A stretch of DNA of 64,000 nucleotides from Ganoderma boninense (Eukaryota; Basidiomycota; Agaricomycetes; Polyporales; Polyporaceae). The position numbers were made by a program, and so were the translations under genes. The stretch's first letter is position 1. Every line of letters starts with the position of its first letter. Under the pieces are notes generated by a model. That model was not told the origin of the DNA. It saw nothing but the letters and a program-made list of their open reading frames with translations, and did not search any database. Below, piece after piece: positions 28,201 to 40,221 of the stretch. Location of the stretch: NCBI GenBank assembly GCA_002900995.3, contig CM035312.1, forward strand, positions 2,477,103 to 2,541,102. Reading direction: 5' to 3'.

Positions 28201-30353
28201 ATCGGTGGTGGGCAACTGTATCATCATCCATAGGTAAGTTGGCTGTCACAATACTCCCAGTTCCTCCCACACACCATCCCCATCCCCGCAGCACTCTCGC
28301 ACTTACCTGCCATCCCCACCTCCAGAACTCCTGCACCCCAATTACCGACTGCCCTTGAGCGTGATCGACCTCGCCGTTCTTCCTGCTGAGCGCGAGCCTA
28401 TGCCACACACTGCTCCTCTCCCCGCCATCCTCTGGAAACAGTGTAGCATCACATTTCCCCCTATGTGGTACGCAGCCACGACCTGCACCCGATCTCCCAT
28501 ACACGTCCACATCGACGACACTCTCGGAGATGCCACTCCTCAAACCCAGCACGCACCTGCACGAGGGGGTGTCCTTGACTTCCCATCGTCGGGTCGTTCC
28601 TCAGGCTCGTCTACGTACCAGGTCCGAAAGCCACTCGGACCTCATCCCGCTGGTCGACCTGTGGCTGAAGGTCGACGACTGGTAGAAGGAGGAGGAACAG
28701 ATCGTATCGTGAGTGTCGAAGTGGTCCGAGTCAGTCTCTAACTGCCTTGGACAATGGCCCTTTGTCGAACGCGGCTAATGCACCACATCGTGCAGGATCA
28801 TCCTGCATGGGCTTGCAAGATGCAGTGGATCTGCAAGCACTGTTACACCAAGTGAAGACTTCTCACGATCACCAGACGGGGACCAGGCTGGTCCTTCCGA
28901 GTCCGTACAGCCTGAGTCGAATCGCCCTGTGGGTGACTCGGAGGTCCCAGGTGGGAGAGTACCTGTCAGGCCCGATCAGACAGAGAGGCGACCACGCGCC
29001 CGTGTGTTACTGTTTTCCTACCCTGTGCATCGAGCGGGGCGCTGACCAAGAAAACTGCAACAGTGCTGCAAAGATGCATTCAGGAGCAAGATGGGTGCTC
29101 CAGCGCACTTTGTGCGCGTTCCTGTGTCTCTGGCCGCGTCCATCTAGCGCTCTTGATAAGTTCGGGCCTCCTCCTGAGCGTGACCGTACACCGCCTACCC
29201 CCTCGTCGTCGTCCACGTCTACCGCGGCTTTCATCTCCGCCTCCAGATCGGAGAAGGGGTCAGAGCCCAGCCCGACAAACCGTACAACCCGTATCCGGCG
29301 AGTGAGTGGCCGTACGGCAATACCAGGAGCGCAACCAGGCGCTGGGCGAGAAAGGTGGCCCGTCGGCAAGGAGGAGACGAGGAAGGAGAAGGCTGCCCTG
29401 TGAGTGGACACTGCTTGTAGGTGCGTTTGTTAGGCTGCATGACTGGAAAAGCACAGTGCTCATGAATCTGGCAGTTTCATCTTTGCAAAGAGCGCAGCTG
29501 CGGGGACGAGGTACCAGGGATTCGTGATCGCATACAGCCACGGACATTCGTGCGCTACGTACGCCTCTGACCATTGACGCCCCTCCCAATCCCCAATCCT
29601 CCACGTACTTGCCGGTGGTGAGTAGGTGCTTCAACAAAGTGGCCATGCTCCATCGAACCTCACGACTAATGGTGACCCGCCCTCTAGCCACCCAGTGGCA
29701 CTGCCAGGGACCGACCTTCGGCAGCCAAGTACGTCATCAAGCTCAACCCCTACCCCCCCTCCTCCACGCATCTCCCCTACCTCCCAGTCCGCCCTCCCAA
29801 CACCTTAGCAGCGTACTGGCTCACCTTCACCCACTCCTTTGGGGTATCGAAGCGAGACGAGTAGCGGAAATACCAGTGTGAATGAACACGACCTCTCTTG
29901 AGCCAACGTGTCCGATGCGTGCTGGACGATACAATGGAGTTGATTGAGTCGACATGGAGTACGTTACGTGGCACATCTTCAAACCTCTGTACATACAGGG
30001 GGTATCGTTGTGGCCGAATGCACAGTGGTTCACACAGTACACCCCTCACCTATGCCGCCCTGGACCGTCTGTTTTCCTGTACATGCATTCTACCTTCTCC
30101 TTCGTTCTCCCCGACTTCCTCACACCTGTAATACTTGCATCCCTGATAGTGTTCAGTTTGCCGGTATGCTGTAACCTGCGAGGGCTCCTTGCGTAATGTC
30201 ATGGCGCTGACTGTCCAGTTGACGTCCAACTCTCACTAATCGTACGCCCACGGGCCTCGCCGCTCACGTACAGTACCCAAGGTATCTGCCGCGCGCACGC
30301 GGCGCTCCTCTAGTAGCAATAACAGGCATAATTTCTCCGGTATATTGTACATG
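25205..30353. other. Gene-poor region with decayed coding traces
   Basis: About 5.1 kb without a gene I can defend. Short coding-looking pieces occur: plus-strand VDTASEIIRE, stop, DYDFSKFHHLKVTRC (about 26240-26330); a 76-codon acidic frame at 27271-27501 whose coding look continues past its TGA; and SHSDLIPLVDLWLKVDDW, stop, KEEEQIVS followed by a donor site (about 28630-28710). Each is broken by stops, some of which would be one C-to-T change from Arg or Trp codons. The region is GC-rich and lacks recognisable LTRs or TIRs. It may be one or more dead multi-exon genes. Confidence 0.45.
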
Positions 30354-30941
30354 TTATGACCGATACGAGCACATTACTGATATTCTCCGATGTATAGTAC
30401 TGGATCTCCTACGCGAGAACGACTCGTGATCAAACTTGAAAGCTGTCGGCCAAGGACGAATTCCATTGTGTTGGCGCGTAGAGTACTGCTGGACCAAATA
30501 TTCCTTCACGAGAGACCTGCATAAACCTATAACGTCGAGCAGCAGAGCAGAGCTACAGAGCACATAAAGAGCGCAGCATTGAACGATACCCAACATGGCC
30601 CCCCTTTCCAGGATCTTCTCACCCCAATTAATCAAAGCACACCCACGGGTCAGCACTTGAGTCCGCATTCTTGATGCCCTCATCCTCGTCGCCCCTCGGT
30701 TCTGGCCTGCGTCCTGACATCTGCGGAACCGAGTACTAGTGCGAAGCCAACATTTGGGCGACATGCTCCTCCTGCCTGACTCGGGCTCGGAGTCGTCAGA
30801 ACCCTCCGGGAGCAGGGGGGTCGACTCGGCGCCGGGTGCTTCCGCATACCGCGCTGGACGATAGGGAGCCGGCGCGGGAGGAGACCGCTTTGGTTTCGCA
30901 GGAAGAGGCAGCTTGTAAGGCTTGCTCACACCGCCGGACAT
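30354..30941 (-). CDS. Hypothetical protein, possible membrane segment
   Basis: Open frame of 195 codons from an ATG at 30941. The N-terminal part is Pro/Lys/Ala-rich and low in complexity (SKPYKLPLPAKPKRS, ESTPLLPEGSDDSEPE). A hydrophobic stretch (MLGIVQCCALYVLCSSALLLDVIGL) near residues 125-150 could span a membrane, and the tail is basic. Internal GT-AG pairs allow introns. I recognise no family. It may be a real small gene or a chance frame. Confidence 0.3.
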   Translation of the reverse strand: MSGGVSKPYKLPLPAKPKRSPPAPAPYRPARYAEAPGAESTPLLPEGSDDSEPESGRRSMSPKCWLRTSTRFRRCQDAGQNRGATRMRASRMRTQVLTRGCALINWGEKILERGAMLGIVQCCALYVLCSSALLLDVIGLCRSLVKEYLVQQYSTRQHNGIRPWPTAFKFDHESFSRRRSSTIHRRISVMCSYRS

Positions 30942-31245
30942 TGAGCTCTGGCCGGCTGTGCGGACCTTGAGAAGCATGCAGGTGAGCACTTTAAGATGAC
31001 ATAGTGTCAATAGGAGAAAAAGCCAGCAGGGCTCAGATGGGTGCTCAGGCAGAGGGTTGTGCAACTTGAGTTAGTCAGTTGGCCATCTGAGTCATTCTAA
31101 GCCTGTGCACTGTTGGCTTTGCTGAACTGTTGAGCCTATCACCATTAGGAAGCCGAAGAATGACATTTGCAAACATTGTGAACAACATAAGGCATTTGTC
31201 AACATTCAAGTTGTTATGAACATACAAGCATGTGAACCACAGGAT
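30942..31245. other. Spacer, nothing recognised
   Basis: Roughly 300 bases of AT-leaning sequence downstream of the aldehyde dehydrogenase and upstream of the hypothetical frame. No repeat or motif stands out. Confidence 0.5.
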
Positions 31246-33672
31246 TTAACTAAGAACAGGCCAGGTAAGAGTCAGCAAAACTGAAGCTGCACCAATAGCA
31301 GCTGTGATCAGCCAGACAGCCCACCTCTTCTTGCCTGACCCATCTGAGCTCTTGGGACGGGAAGGTATAGATGAGTAGATCATATTCAAATACTTCTTGT
31401 AGCCAGGCTGGACACCATCTGTCAATTCAAGCACCTCCGAGACGGCAAATTATTACATACCCGGTATGGAGGGAAGCGGAAACCAAGAACATATGTATCC
31501 ACCCTGAAAAAGTTAGTCCACGCATGCTGAAATAGAGAGATCAAGTCTTACCAAGATGGGTTGTCCAATGTAACACGCCAATGGGAAAATTGTTCGAAGG
31601 CATGTTTGCCTGCATAATAACCATCTAGACACTTATTAACACTTGTTAGCTAAAAGTAGCAGAGGAAGGCTCTTACATCCACTTCCACCAATGCCTCCCA
31701 CAGGCAGTCCAGGGACTGCAAAGAATGTTTAATTTATGTAACTGTAGAAAATAAATAAAGCTATACCTCCAGGGCTAAGAACTGTGTCGTTTGCAATTGC
31801 AGCACCACTTCTTGTGTTTGAAAACACTGTAAAGATATATGTACATATTAGTTTAGCATCCTGGTGTTTAACAAGGATGGCTCACCTTTCTTCTGGAATT
31901 TCTTGTCAGAAGAAAACACATACACTGCCAGTGGAGTTTCCCTGTATAAATCTTGAAGTTAGGCATGATCAAAAAGTAGAATGTTGTTATGAACCTGGCT
32001 TGAATGAATGCAATAGCTTCATCAACATTCTGGACTTGAACAAGCATCAACACAGGTCCAAAGATTTCTCTGCAGCATTTTGAAATTGGACTTAGTGTAA
32101 AGTTTGAAAAATATAACAAATTTCTTACTCTCTCATCAATGCATCATGACCATTGACATTCATGACCACTGTTGGAGCAATATACTTCTTGGCCACATCT
32201 ACTTGGCCACCAAGTATTACAGCTCCTTGAGTTTCATCAAGAAGAGATTTGATCCTTCTTGTAGCATCCTCAGATACAATACGAGCAAATGAGTCAGACC
32301 TCTCTGGACCATCAGGATAGAAGACTTGATATCTAAATTTCCAAAAGTCAGTAGTGAATGGAAAGTAGATGTTTTGAGTAAATGCTCACATATCCTTCAT
32401 GGCCACAACTAAAGAGTTCAGTATCTCTTGTGGAACAAGAACATAGTCAGGACAGGTGCATATCTGAAACGACTAAGATGAAACCAATATTCCATTTGAA
32501 TGAAAATGCTCGTACTTGTCCCGCATTGGCAAAGCGGCCCCATAAGAGTCTCCTAGCAGCAAACTTGACGTCGACTGTGGGATCGAGAACGACTGGATTT
32601 TTGCCTCCAAGCTACAAAAACAACAGGTCAACTATGATGCCAGACCACCTGTCACAGGATAAAACGTACTTCCAGAGTCACAGGTGTGAGGTGCTTGGCT
32701 GCAGCCATTGCAATGATACGGCCAACGCGAGGGCCACCTATATAACGGTCCAGTTGAATCACTATAGCAGATTGCACTGACTGTACATACCTATATAGAA
32801 GACTATCAAGAACACATCAGTCAACCAATGGCAACAACGATGCACGCGAGAGACTCACTATGATCCCACCGATACTCCAGGATCTAATGTTAAATGTCAT
32901 TAAAAGAGCATTTGAGTACAGAATATCCAATCTTAGTGTACCTGAGTGGTCTCCGCAGCGCCTCCATTGATTACATGGTAGAGCTCGGTGTCCAAGTATT
33001 TGGGGAACAGTTCGGTCAACAACGCATTTACAGTGGGATTTTGCTCCGATGGCTTGATGCAAACAGCATTTCCCGCAGCAATTGCGCTCACCTAGAGTAG
33101 TTGAGTTAGGCTGGAAATTGAAAATACAATTAAAACGATTTCTCACCAATGGACTCAATGTCAGCAAGATGGGTAGATTGAACGGGGCAATGATCAATGC
33201 AACTCCCTTCGGCTCTAGCTGCATCTTTGGCCCCATAGCGAACCAACTGATGTTGAAGTCGATGCTTTGTGGTCGGGCCCACTTCTCTAGGTTGTCGTAC
33301 GTGCCGCGGACCTCGTTATACACAGGCCCAAAATCGAAACTGGGGAGGATAGATATTGAGTCTCCTCAGCGAAGATTTGACTCACTTTACATCACCTAAA
33401 CGAAAACTCACAGGTCTGTCTCAACAGGGTGACGACCAATGTCACTCTTGATAGCATCCTTCAGGCGGTCCTCGTTGTCTTTGATGAGATGTCCAACTTG
33501 GGCTATTTGCTCTTTCCGGAAGTTGAGAGACTTGGCTTTTCCCGTGAGGAATGCATGGCGCGCCGTGTCTCGAACCTGACAGTGGATGTCAGTGGTAGGA
33601 AGTGGCAGGATACAATGCAACATGGCCAGCTACCTTGAGTACGTCTTCAATGGGAGTGTATGGAGATGACAT
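31246..33672 (-). CDS. Aldehyde dehydrogenase, fatty-aldehyde (ALDH3/HFD1-like) type with C-terminal membrane anchor
   Basis: Oxidises an aldehyde to an acid with NAD(P)+. The start ATG at 33672 gives MSSPYTPIEDVLK, spliced to VRDTARHAFLTGKAKSLNFR. Ten or so introns were traced by eye. Key motifs: cofactor-binding GVALIIAPFNLPILLTL; YTGGPRVGRII; general base in TLELGGKNPVVLD; nucleophile in GQICTCPDYVLVP (the Cys codon lies just after an intron); GPVLMLVQVQNVDEAI; and PGVPGLPVGGIGGSGYGYYAGKHAFEQFSH. The last exon (MIYSSIPSRPKSSDGSGKKR then WAVWLITAAIGAASVLLTLT) ends in one hydrophobic helix, as in membrane-anchored fatty aldehyde dehydrogenases that act on sphingolipid- or lipid-derived aldehydes at the ER or mitochondrial surface. 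Substrate is inferred. Confidence 0.88.
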
Positions 33673-34435
33673 GAGGAGTTGGCGGGGTGAGGTAGGGGAG
33701 CCGGCGGCGGGGAAGACAACTATATGGTAATTGAGGCCAGAGGGAACCTGGAAGTCGACTTAGATCAAGGCTTCTCATGGCAGTGAAGAAAGAGATGGAC
33801 CCTAGACGTCTGATAAAACTCGTGTTTACCGTGTGAAGGCAGGAACACCAGAAGGCTTCCAATTCTACTGTTATGTGTCACTGGGTTGCACCATCAACAG
33901 CGCCGGGGAGTGTCAACCGCTTTGTAATTAGTGGGCGCAGACACCACAATTGAGACACATTTATTAAGTGCATAACGCTCAACTAGCGTGTTGTGAACAA
34001 CCAGACAAGAAGCACCACGCACCTAGATTGAGACTTCTTTCAATTTGTACCTGGATAGCTGCATCGGCACTGAGGGAATTGTTTTGAAATGCCATGATAG
34101 GTTCCAAAAACGTCCAGGAGTGCGATGAAGAACTTGAGAATCGATGAACTCCGAGAACCCCAGGCCTGAGCCCGGCAAGCGATGCAAGGAATGCGTACCA
34201 AGACGGTCTTTGCTTACTACAAGACGGCTTCCTCCGACCTCGGCGAAGCGAAGAACCAGCTGTTGCCTCATTCTAAGGGTCGCAGAAGGCAAGGTGGCGG
34301 CACGCCCAGGAAGACGTGCTACATCAAGTGTGGGTGACTAGGTGAGCTGCCAGTACACCGACCTCGGCACGAAGGGCGCTGGCCTACTCCGCCCATCTCC
34401 TGCATCTCCGCCCAACCGCACCACTCTACACGCGC

Positions 34436-34466
<31 letters not shown>

Positions 34467-36746
34467 GACATGCACACAGACACGCACACACATGAAACAT
34501 AGTGCATAGTAGGATAGCAGGATAAGCCCCAAGGACACCCACCCATGTGAGTCCATGCACGCCGGCGCGCATGTGGAAGACAGGACACTCCTCCGAGGTC
34601 TTCTTTTCCAGTCATAATTCTAACGTGACATTTCAGGTCTATCTGATAGGGTCCACACAGAGCCCTCCCATGTGAACAGAAACGCACGGAGGGTCTTGGT
34701 ACCGGTATGAGACTAGTCAATTCGGCGCCATTGCTTCAACGTGCACTGCATCAGGCCCGCACATATCTTTCTCTCCTCTTCTTCTAACCGCTCTGCCGCA
34801 TATCCCAGCAGCGTCACCACCCCGACGGTAACATGGATTTTTGAGTCATCGCTTTCAAGTTTCACGGCCACAGGCCTGTCGGTCTATCCCCTCATTCCCT
34901 TTGACCTGAGTCCCGCACCACGACGATCGTCGCGCCGCGCCATAGTCCCCGCGGCTTACTAGTATGACCAATGTCAAGACACCCGCCCACACTGCATAGG
35001 AGCTGGGTCGAGGGCATCCCACCACCCTCGGAGAGACTCGTCAACCTTGACTTTGACATTCTGAAACTTAAGAGGAGAAAATGAGTCCCAATACCGTGAC
35101 TAACTCAGTTCTAAACCTCTACGCCTCCAGCGGGGTTTTGAGAGGCCCGTCTTCGGACGGTGCACTCGAAACGAGCCGAGAGTCGATGGTGAGGCCAGGG
35201 GGACCACGAAACGTGGAGGCTTGATACAGCAACAGGCAAGAAGTCGTAATGGGGACAAGCAGCCAGCAGAGAAGGAAGTTCGACAGAGTGAGCCGCGACT
35301 GCGAGCTGGAGAGCAGTCAAGCAGGGGTCAGGGCCCAGGCCAAGTCTGACAGGCGCCGAGCTTGGCTGATGGTGAGAATGCAGAGCGCCAGCCAAGATCG
35401 GCGCTTAACCCCCGACTTCTCTCCAGCTCGCCTATTCTTCGCTTCCATTCCTGGTCCATCTCTGCATCCTCCTCCATTCTATTTCGTCCGCCACAAAGCC
35501 AGTCACTCGGTCCGACAACACATAGCGCCTCGGCCCGATCTCGACGGTGAACAAACGCAACCAGGTGCTGGAGGTGCCGGATGGCTATGAGGAGCAGGAA
35601 GAATCATGGTGCAGGGAGCAAGACGGGTGGCAGGAACGCAGCGCAGGAGGATAAATCCAATTTGAGAATATTTGTGAGCCCAATAACTCAGCCTCCCGCA
35701 TTTCCGTGCAGTGCTGATTGTGCAGCGCCGTTGCACCGACACCGGGGCAACATTAAATACCCCTGTGTTCATGCCACTATCGTCCCTCGCTCGCATGTCG
35801 TCTCTTTCAACATTTTTCTTCGCCGTCTGGTGTTTCACTGCTCCTCGCGTCGCGATCCCTTGCTCCTTCTCGTGTTGCCGAAACCACGTCCGAATCTGGA
35901 GGAGGCCAGGCGCCAAACGGGAGCCTGTTCGCCGAAATCCTTCCTCTCCCAGCTCATCCCAGTCCTCTTCTTTTCACCCAACCCATCCTATCTCAACCCA
36001 TTTTATCGCACTATCCCATTCAGTACGCCTCCCGCAGCGACCAGCAGCCCCCTCACCTGTCTCACCGTCCCAACAAGCGCCCAGCCATGAACTCCTGTCC
36101 CCAGCGACGGTGGCATCGTCCACGATCTTGATGCTAAAGAGCGCGGCGAAGACAACGGCGACAATGCGGATGATGGAAAGCGCAGGTCGGACACGCTTCC
36201 CGCCCCCGCGGCGCTTGTGTATTAGGTGCGTGAAGTCAGATGAAGTCGCATATGTGCTCTTCCGCAGCAGGGGCATATGCTCCACTCCGAACGTGATGAG
36301 CCCGTTCCAGGGGTTGAATGACAAGGTGGAGGTCAACGAGGTTGCGAGCGCGGCGATCAGCGAGTGACCGCGGGCGAAAGCAAAGGCGAGCTCACCCACG
36401 AAAGAACGAGGTAGAGGAGGGAGGTTCGCATGGCATGAAGGTATGGTTGTGAGTAGGAACACTGCAATACTTGTGAAGGAGTATGTGGGTGCGGCGTCGA
36501 AGTCTTGTATTAATGTGCAAGCATAATATATGCGTAATACAGTCAGTTTATGGGTTTTACAATCACAGGATGTCGAATGCTTGAGTTGGCTGCGTCATCC
36601 TGCAAGAATTCCGAGTTGGCTAAGACCCCTGAAGTGCCTCAAGCAGCGTTGAGCTCCTCAGCGCCAGACAGTTTTCCTTCCCCAAGTAAACGGGTATAAA
36701 TTCTCGTGTCTGCCCCACAAGTGCTTTGTTGTATACTAGGATATAA
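33673..36746. other. Intergenic region without a defensible gene
   Basis: About 3 kb upstream of the aldehyde dehydrogenase and downstream of the DUF6534 gene. It holds a CA microsatellite and several overlapping frames of up to ~218 codons on both strands with no recognisable family and no good starts. A minus-strand frame at 35974-36462 begins without ATG; part of it (SLIAALATSLTSTLSFNPWN) could be a relic. Confidence 0.4.
34428..34492. repeat. CA-rich microsatellite
   Basis: A (CA)13 core at about 34435-34460, followed by degenerate CACAGACA and CACGCACA units. Simple sequence repeat. Confidence 0.9.
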
Positions 36747-38369
36747 CTAACCAACTCTATATGAAGCATTAGATGAAGAGACTCCTCTAGGCATCAACTC
36801 TAGTTCAACCACCCCCTTTCTCTGCAAGGCCGTTTTAATGTCATGATGCTGTGAAACATATGTCTCCTCCAAAACATTGACCTGCATTCGAGGTGGGTCA
36901 AAACTGGCCTCAGTATGTGCATTAGATTGCTGCTGGGATCTCCCTTCAGCCCTAATAAGAGTTGCACCAGTCTGGCGGACAAAGGCACGGTTGTTAAGGC
37001 TAGCCAAAAGTGTGTTGGAATATAATTTGGGCAGGATCAGAGCGCTGTGACTTTATTGAGACTACGCAAAGTGACGAAACTGATGATGTCACTTACGGGC
37101 ATTCAAAAAGAAGGTTATCCTTAATATAGTGGTCACCATCTTTTATTTCTTCAAAGCCACGGCATACTTACTGTGTATACTATGAAGAATATTGCATACA
37201 TCAATGCTGCTGTTGCTAAAATTTTATCTCAGTCTTTGAACAAAAAGGCCAGTATCAGAGATATAACATACCTGTGACTGCTCCTGTCTCTATTCCTAGT
37301 CTGGCTAGGCGCAGAACGATATCATCAGATTCATGAATTCCAGTTCTAGACCGTAGGAGCTATATAAAAATCAAATGAGTAAACTCCACCATTGTTAAAC
37401 AGTCTCAAAAATACGTACTAGCCATGTCATTGCGGCAGCAATGATAACATCGACAACAACGGCTGTTAACAGGCTGGCCTGAGGTATATGGTTAGATAAT
37501 AAGTGACATGCTGTATCCAACCAGTGTGCATACCACAACAATGGGGCGGTTCACTGCTTGGCCAACAGCACTAATGTTAAGAATGCGGAGCTGTACGAGT
37601 CTAAGTCAGTATATTTTCTTGCAATCCGTAACTCAAATACATACGGTTACTCCACCAGCGATTCCAAGGACCATTTGTGAAAAGGATAACTGTGAATTCA
37701 TAACATTGGTTAATTGAGAGAAATTCGGTTTTATAAAGGTTCTCACAAATAGGATTGCTCCTACCAAGACCTTTGACCGAGAGAACACCCATATTCTCCA
37801 GCAGAAGTAAGATTGGACAACACCAGAAATTACCGCAGACATTATAGGAACACTGAACCAAGTGTTGTGAAAGTCGACAATACTTGCTGTGTTACCAAAT
37901 GCGTAAACATAGACCTCGACAGCGGCGCTGGTGGATAGACCTGTCTGGATCCATTCATAGATCAAGACGCTATAGACTGCCAAGTGTTGAGCATGAGCTG
38001 CCATGTCATCCAAATGAAGGTTACAAGAATATACCTAAGAGCTTCATCGCTTGAGAGTCCTTTGGGAAGTTTGAGTGATATAGATCTACAACCATTCACC
38101 ATGGTGAGTCATGTTTTAACAATGAATAAATACAGCACCTAACTTACAAACTTGCACCGTAAGAGCACCTTGAAGACCCCAAGCAAGAAAGAAGCCCACA
38201 ATCTGACACAGAAAACATCAACTATTTGTGACATCGCATTCAGAAGCGTCAAAGTGGTGCTCACTTGAGGACCCGCCCTATAAGATAATATAGACGTCAG
38301 GCTTTAATTATGAATGATGGAATGGCAGAGTCAAGCTTACAAAAGCTTTAATGAAGGGGTAGATGACAT
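36747..38369 (-). CDS. DUF6534-family multi-pass membrane protein (1)
   Basis: The start ATG at 38369 gives MSSTPSLKLL. Small exons then build several membrane segments: GFFLAWGLQGALTVQV, LAVYSVLIYEWIQTGLSTSA, FSVPIMSAVISGVVQSYFCW followed by RIWVFSRSK, MVLGIAGGVTV, and LTAVVVDVIIAAAMTWLLLR. The family signature near the C-terminus is present: a segment around GIETGAVTATAALMYAIFFI, then LYSNTLLASLNNR. A cytosolic tail follows (NVLEETYVSQHHDIKTALQR), ending YRVG. This is the DUF6534 pattern abundant in Agaricomycetes; molecular function is unknown. It lies 1.85 kb from the divergent PKS1. Confidence 0.8.
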
Positions 38370-40221
38370 GTTCAGCGCAAAGGCGTCCAAGATGAGGGTT
38401 GGGTTATGAGTGGTGAAAACAGCTGCAGGACGGAGGAGATGTAAGAACGAGTGGGTTCCGAGGGCACAGTTCTTCACTGTGGCGAAGATATAGTACCGCC
38501 GTGGGTCAGAAAGTGAGGCACTGCACGGATTGATGTGTCAATGATGGGGAATTCTAATGAAAAATAGAACTTGAGAAGGCACTGACCTTATGATGCGCCG
38601 GGGATGTGAAGGATTTAAAAGCTTGGCTCTTGAAATGTTTTCGCCATGTGGAACACCGATCCCTGCCCTTAAATCAAACCTTGTGAAAGTTATGGAGCTG
38701 AAAATTCAAGTAAAGATTTGGGCTAGAGGACGGTCGTTGCATCTGAGTCAGCTATACTGGTCGGATGCAACCCGATAGTAAGTGACAAGTGACTGTGAGA
38801 CTGGATTTTTCCCGCTGCAGACTTCGCTAAGTATGTGGCATTTTCTCTGGAACTTCTGTTCGTAAGGAAGGACTGAATTTGAAGATTCAGGGACGCGGCC
38901 GCTGGACCAAGTTGAGCCCTATGCCCAACGGCGCGCCCAGGAAGCTGAACAGACACTGTGAAAGGACACGTACAGCCTGGTTACGCCGCGCCCATTCTAG
39001 ACGCGCTCATTTAAGATGCGCCCAAGGAGTCGTTCTACAAGGTGTGAATGAGAAGATGGGGCTGTGATGCAAGAGCAGAATATGAATCCTAGTGGAAGAG
39101 AACCAAGTCTACTGCCGAGTCTAAGACACTCACTGGAAGATGGTACCTATCTGAGAGCGTCTTCTTGTCCACCAGGGTTGACCTGTCGTATCAGCAACTC
39201 AGAAACATTAGGTTCAAGTCTCAGCCCAAAGTCAGTGCATCGCCTACCAAACAGCGACAGCGACAGTCGTCGAGTGGTTTGCCAGTGACAGAGCGCATGA
39301 TACTGTCACACGTGCCACGTGTTGGTCACACTGTGACCAAGTTGAACCAGTTTTCGAACCTCATTTTAAGAGCAGAAATCCAGATCACTACCTCAGGTGC
39401 GTCAGAATCACCGCTGACATCCTTCCCGTTCATTGATCAGCCCACAACTAAGCTCTACTTCGGACATTGACAAGTTTTCTGCATTGGTGGATCTCATTCG
39501 GAACATCACATCCTACTCAGCCCTTGGCGCGAGTGAGACAGTCAGCCTCAAACATTCTCAGCCTGGAACGCTTTCGAGCTGTACCGCGGACACTTTTGTG
39601 ATCGAAACGAGAAGCAACTTGAACGTTCATGTGAGCTCAGCCATACACTACTCCCCATTTATTGTTATGACAGCGTCGCTTCATGCTCGCAATTTTATAT
39701 TGAATCGAGACTATAAGATGGTATCCACGTTTCGTTTCGAAGATATGGCCTTCTGATCAGTTGTTGCCATAGTCTTCACGAGACCAGCCACAACCCTTTC
39801 TCAGGCCCGGTGACTGGAGTCAACTTGTGCGAGTATTCATCGGATCGGACTCGGAGTTCTGTAAGACTCCTTCCAGCGCACTGATCTAAGGATTAGGATT
39901 TTTTTAGTTTCCACAACTCCCACCCAGGCCTTCATGAAGTACTGCCTCGCCGAGATATCCGACACCCTATTCACCTTGTATCCACAGATCAATCTGGAGT
40001 GAAACAGGGTGAGCACCGCCAGAATCTCGGTGTATGCTGATGCTTTCCAAAGATCGAAGCCTGTAGGGCGCAACAGAAAACTGATACAAGTCTTCCCTGA
40101 GCGAGGCACACCGTCTCTTATTGGGATGCCAGTGGTATGACTATCGTTCGAGCGAACCCTGAAGTAGTATATAACCTCCCAGGAGAATTTTTTCATCCCC
40201 AAAGCAATTAGACTCACCACA
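38370..40221. other. Divergent intergenic region between DUF6534 (1) and PKS1
   Basis: 1.85 kb with no convincing gene. It must hold the promoters of both neighbours. A TATA box lies just upstream of PKS1; no strong candidate is seen for DUF6534 (1). Confidence 0.5.
40168..40174 (+). promoter_or_regulatory. TATA box of PKS1
   Basis: TATATAA lies 48 bases before the PKS1 ATG, a usual position for a fungal TATA element with a very short leader. Confidence 0.55.

Noticed and set aside
35974..36462. 162-codon minus-strand frame as a gene.
   Set aside because: It starts with GTG, has no ATG until well inside, shows no family, and its C-terminal half is low in quality as protein.
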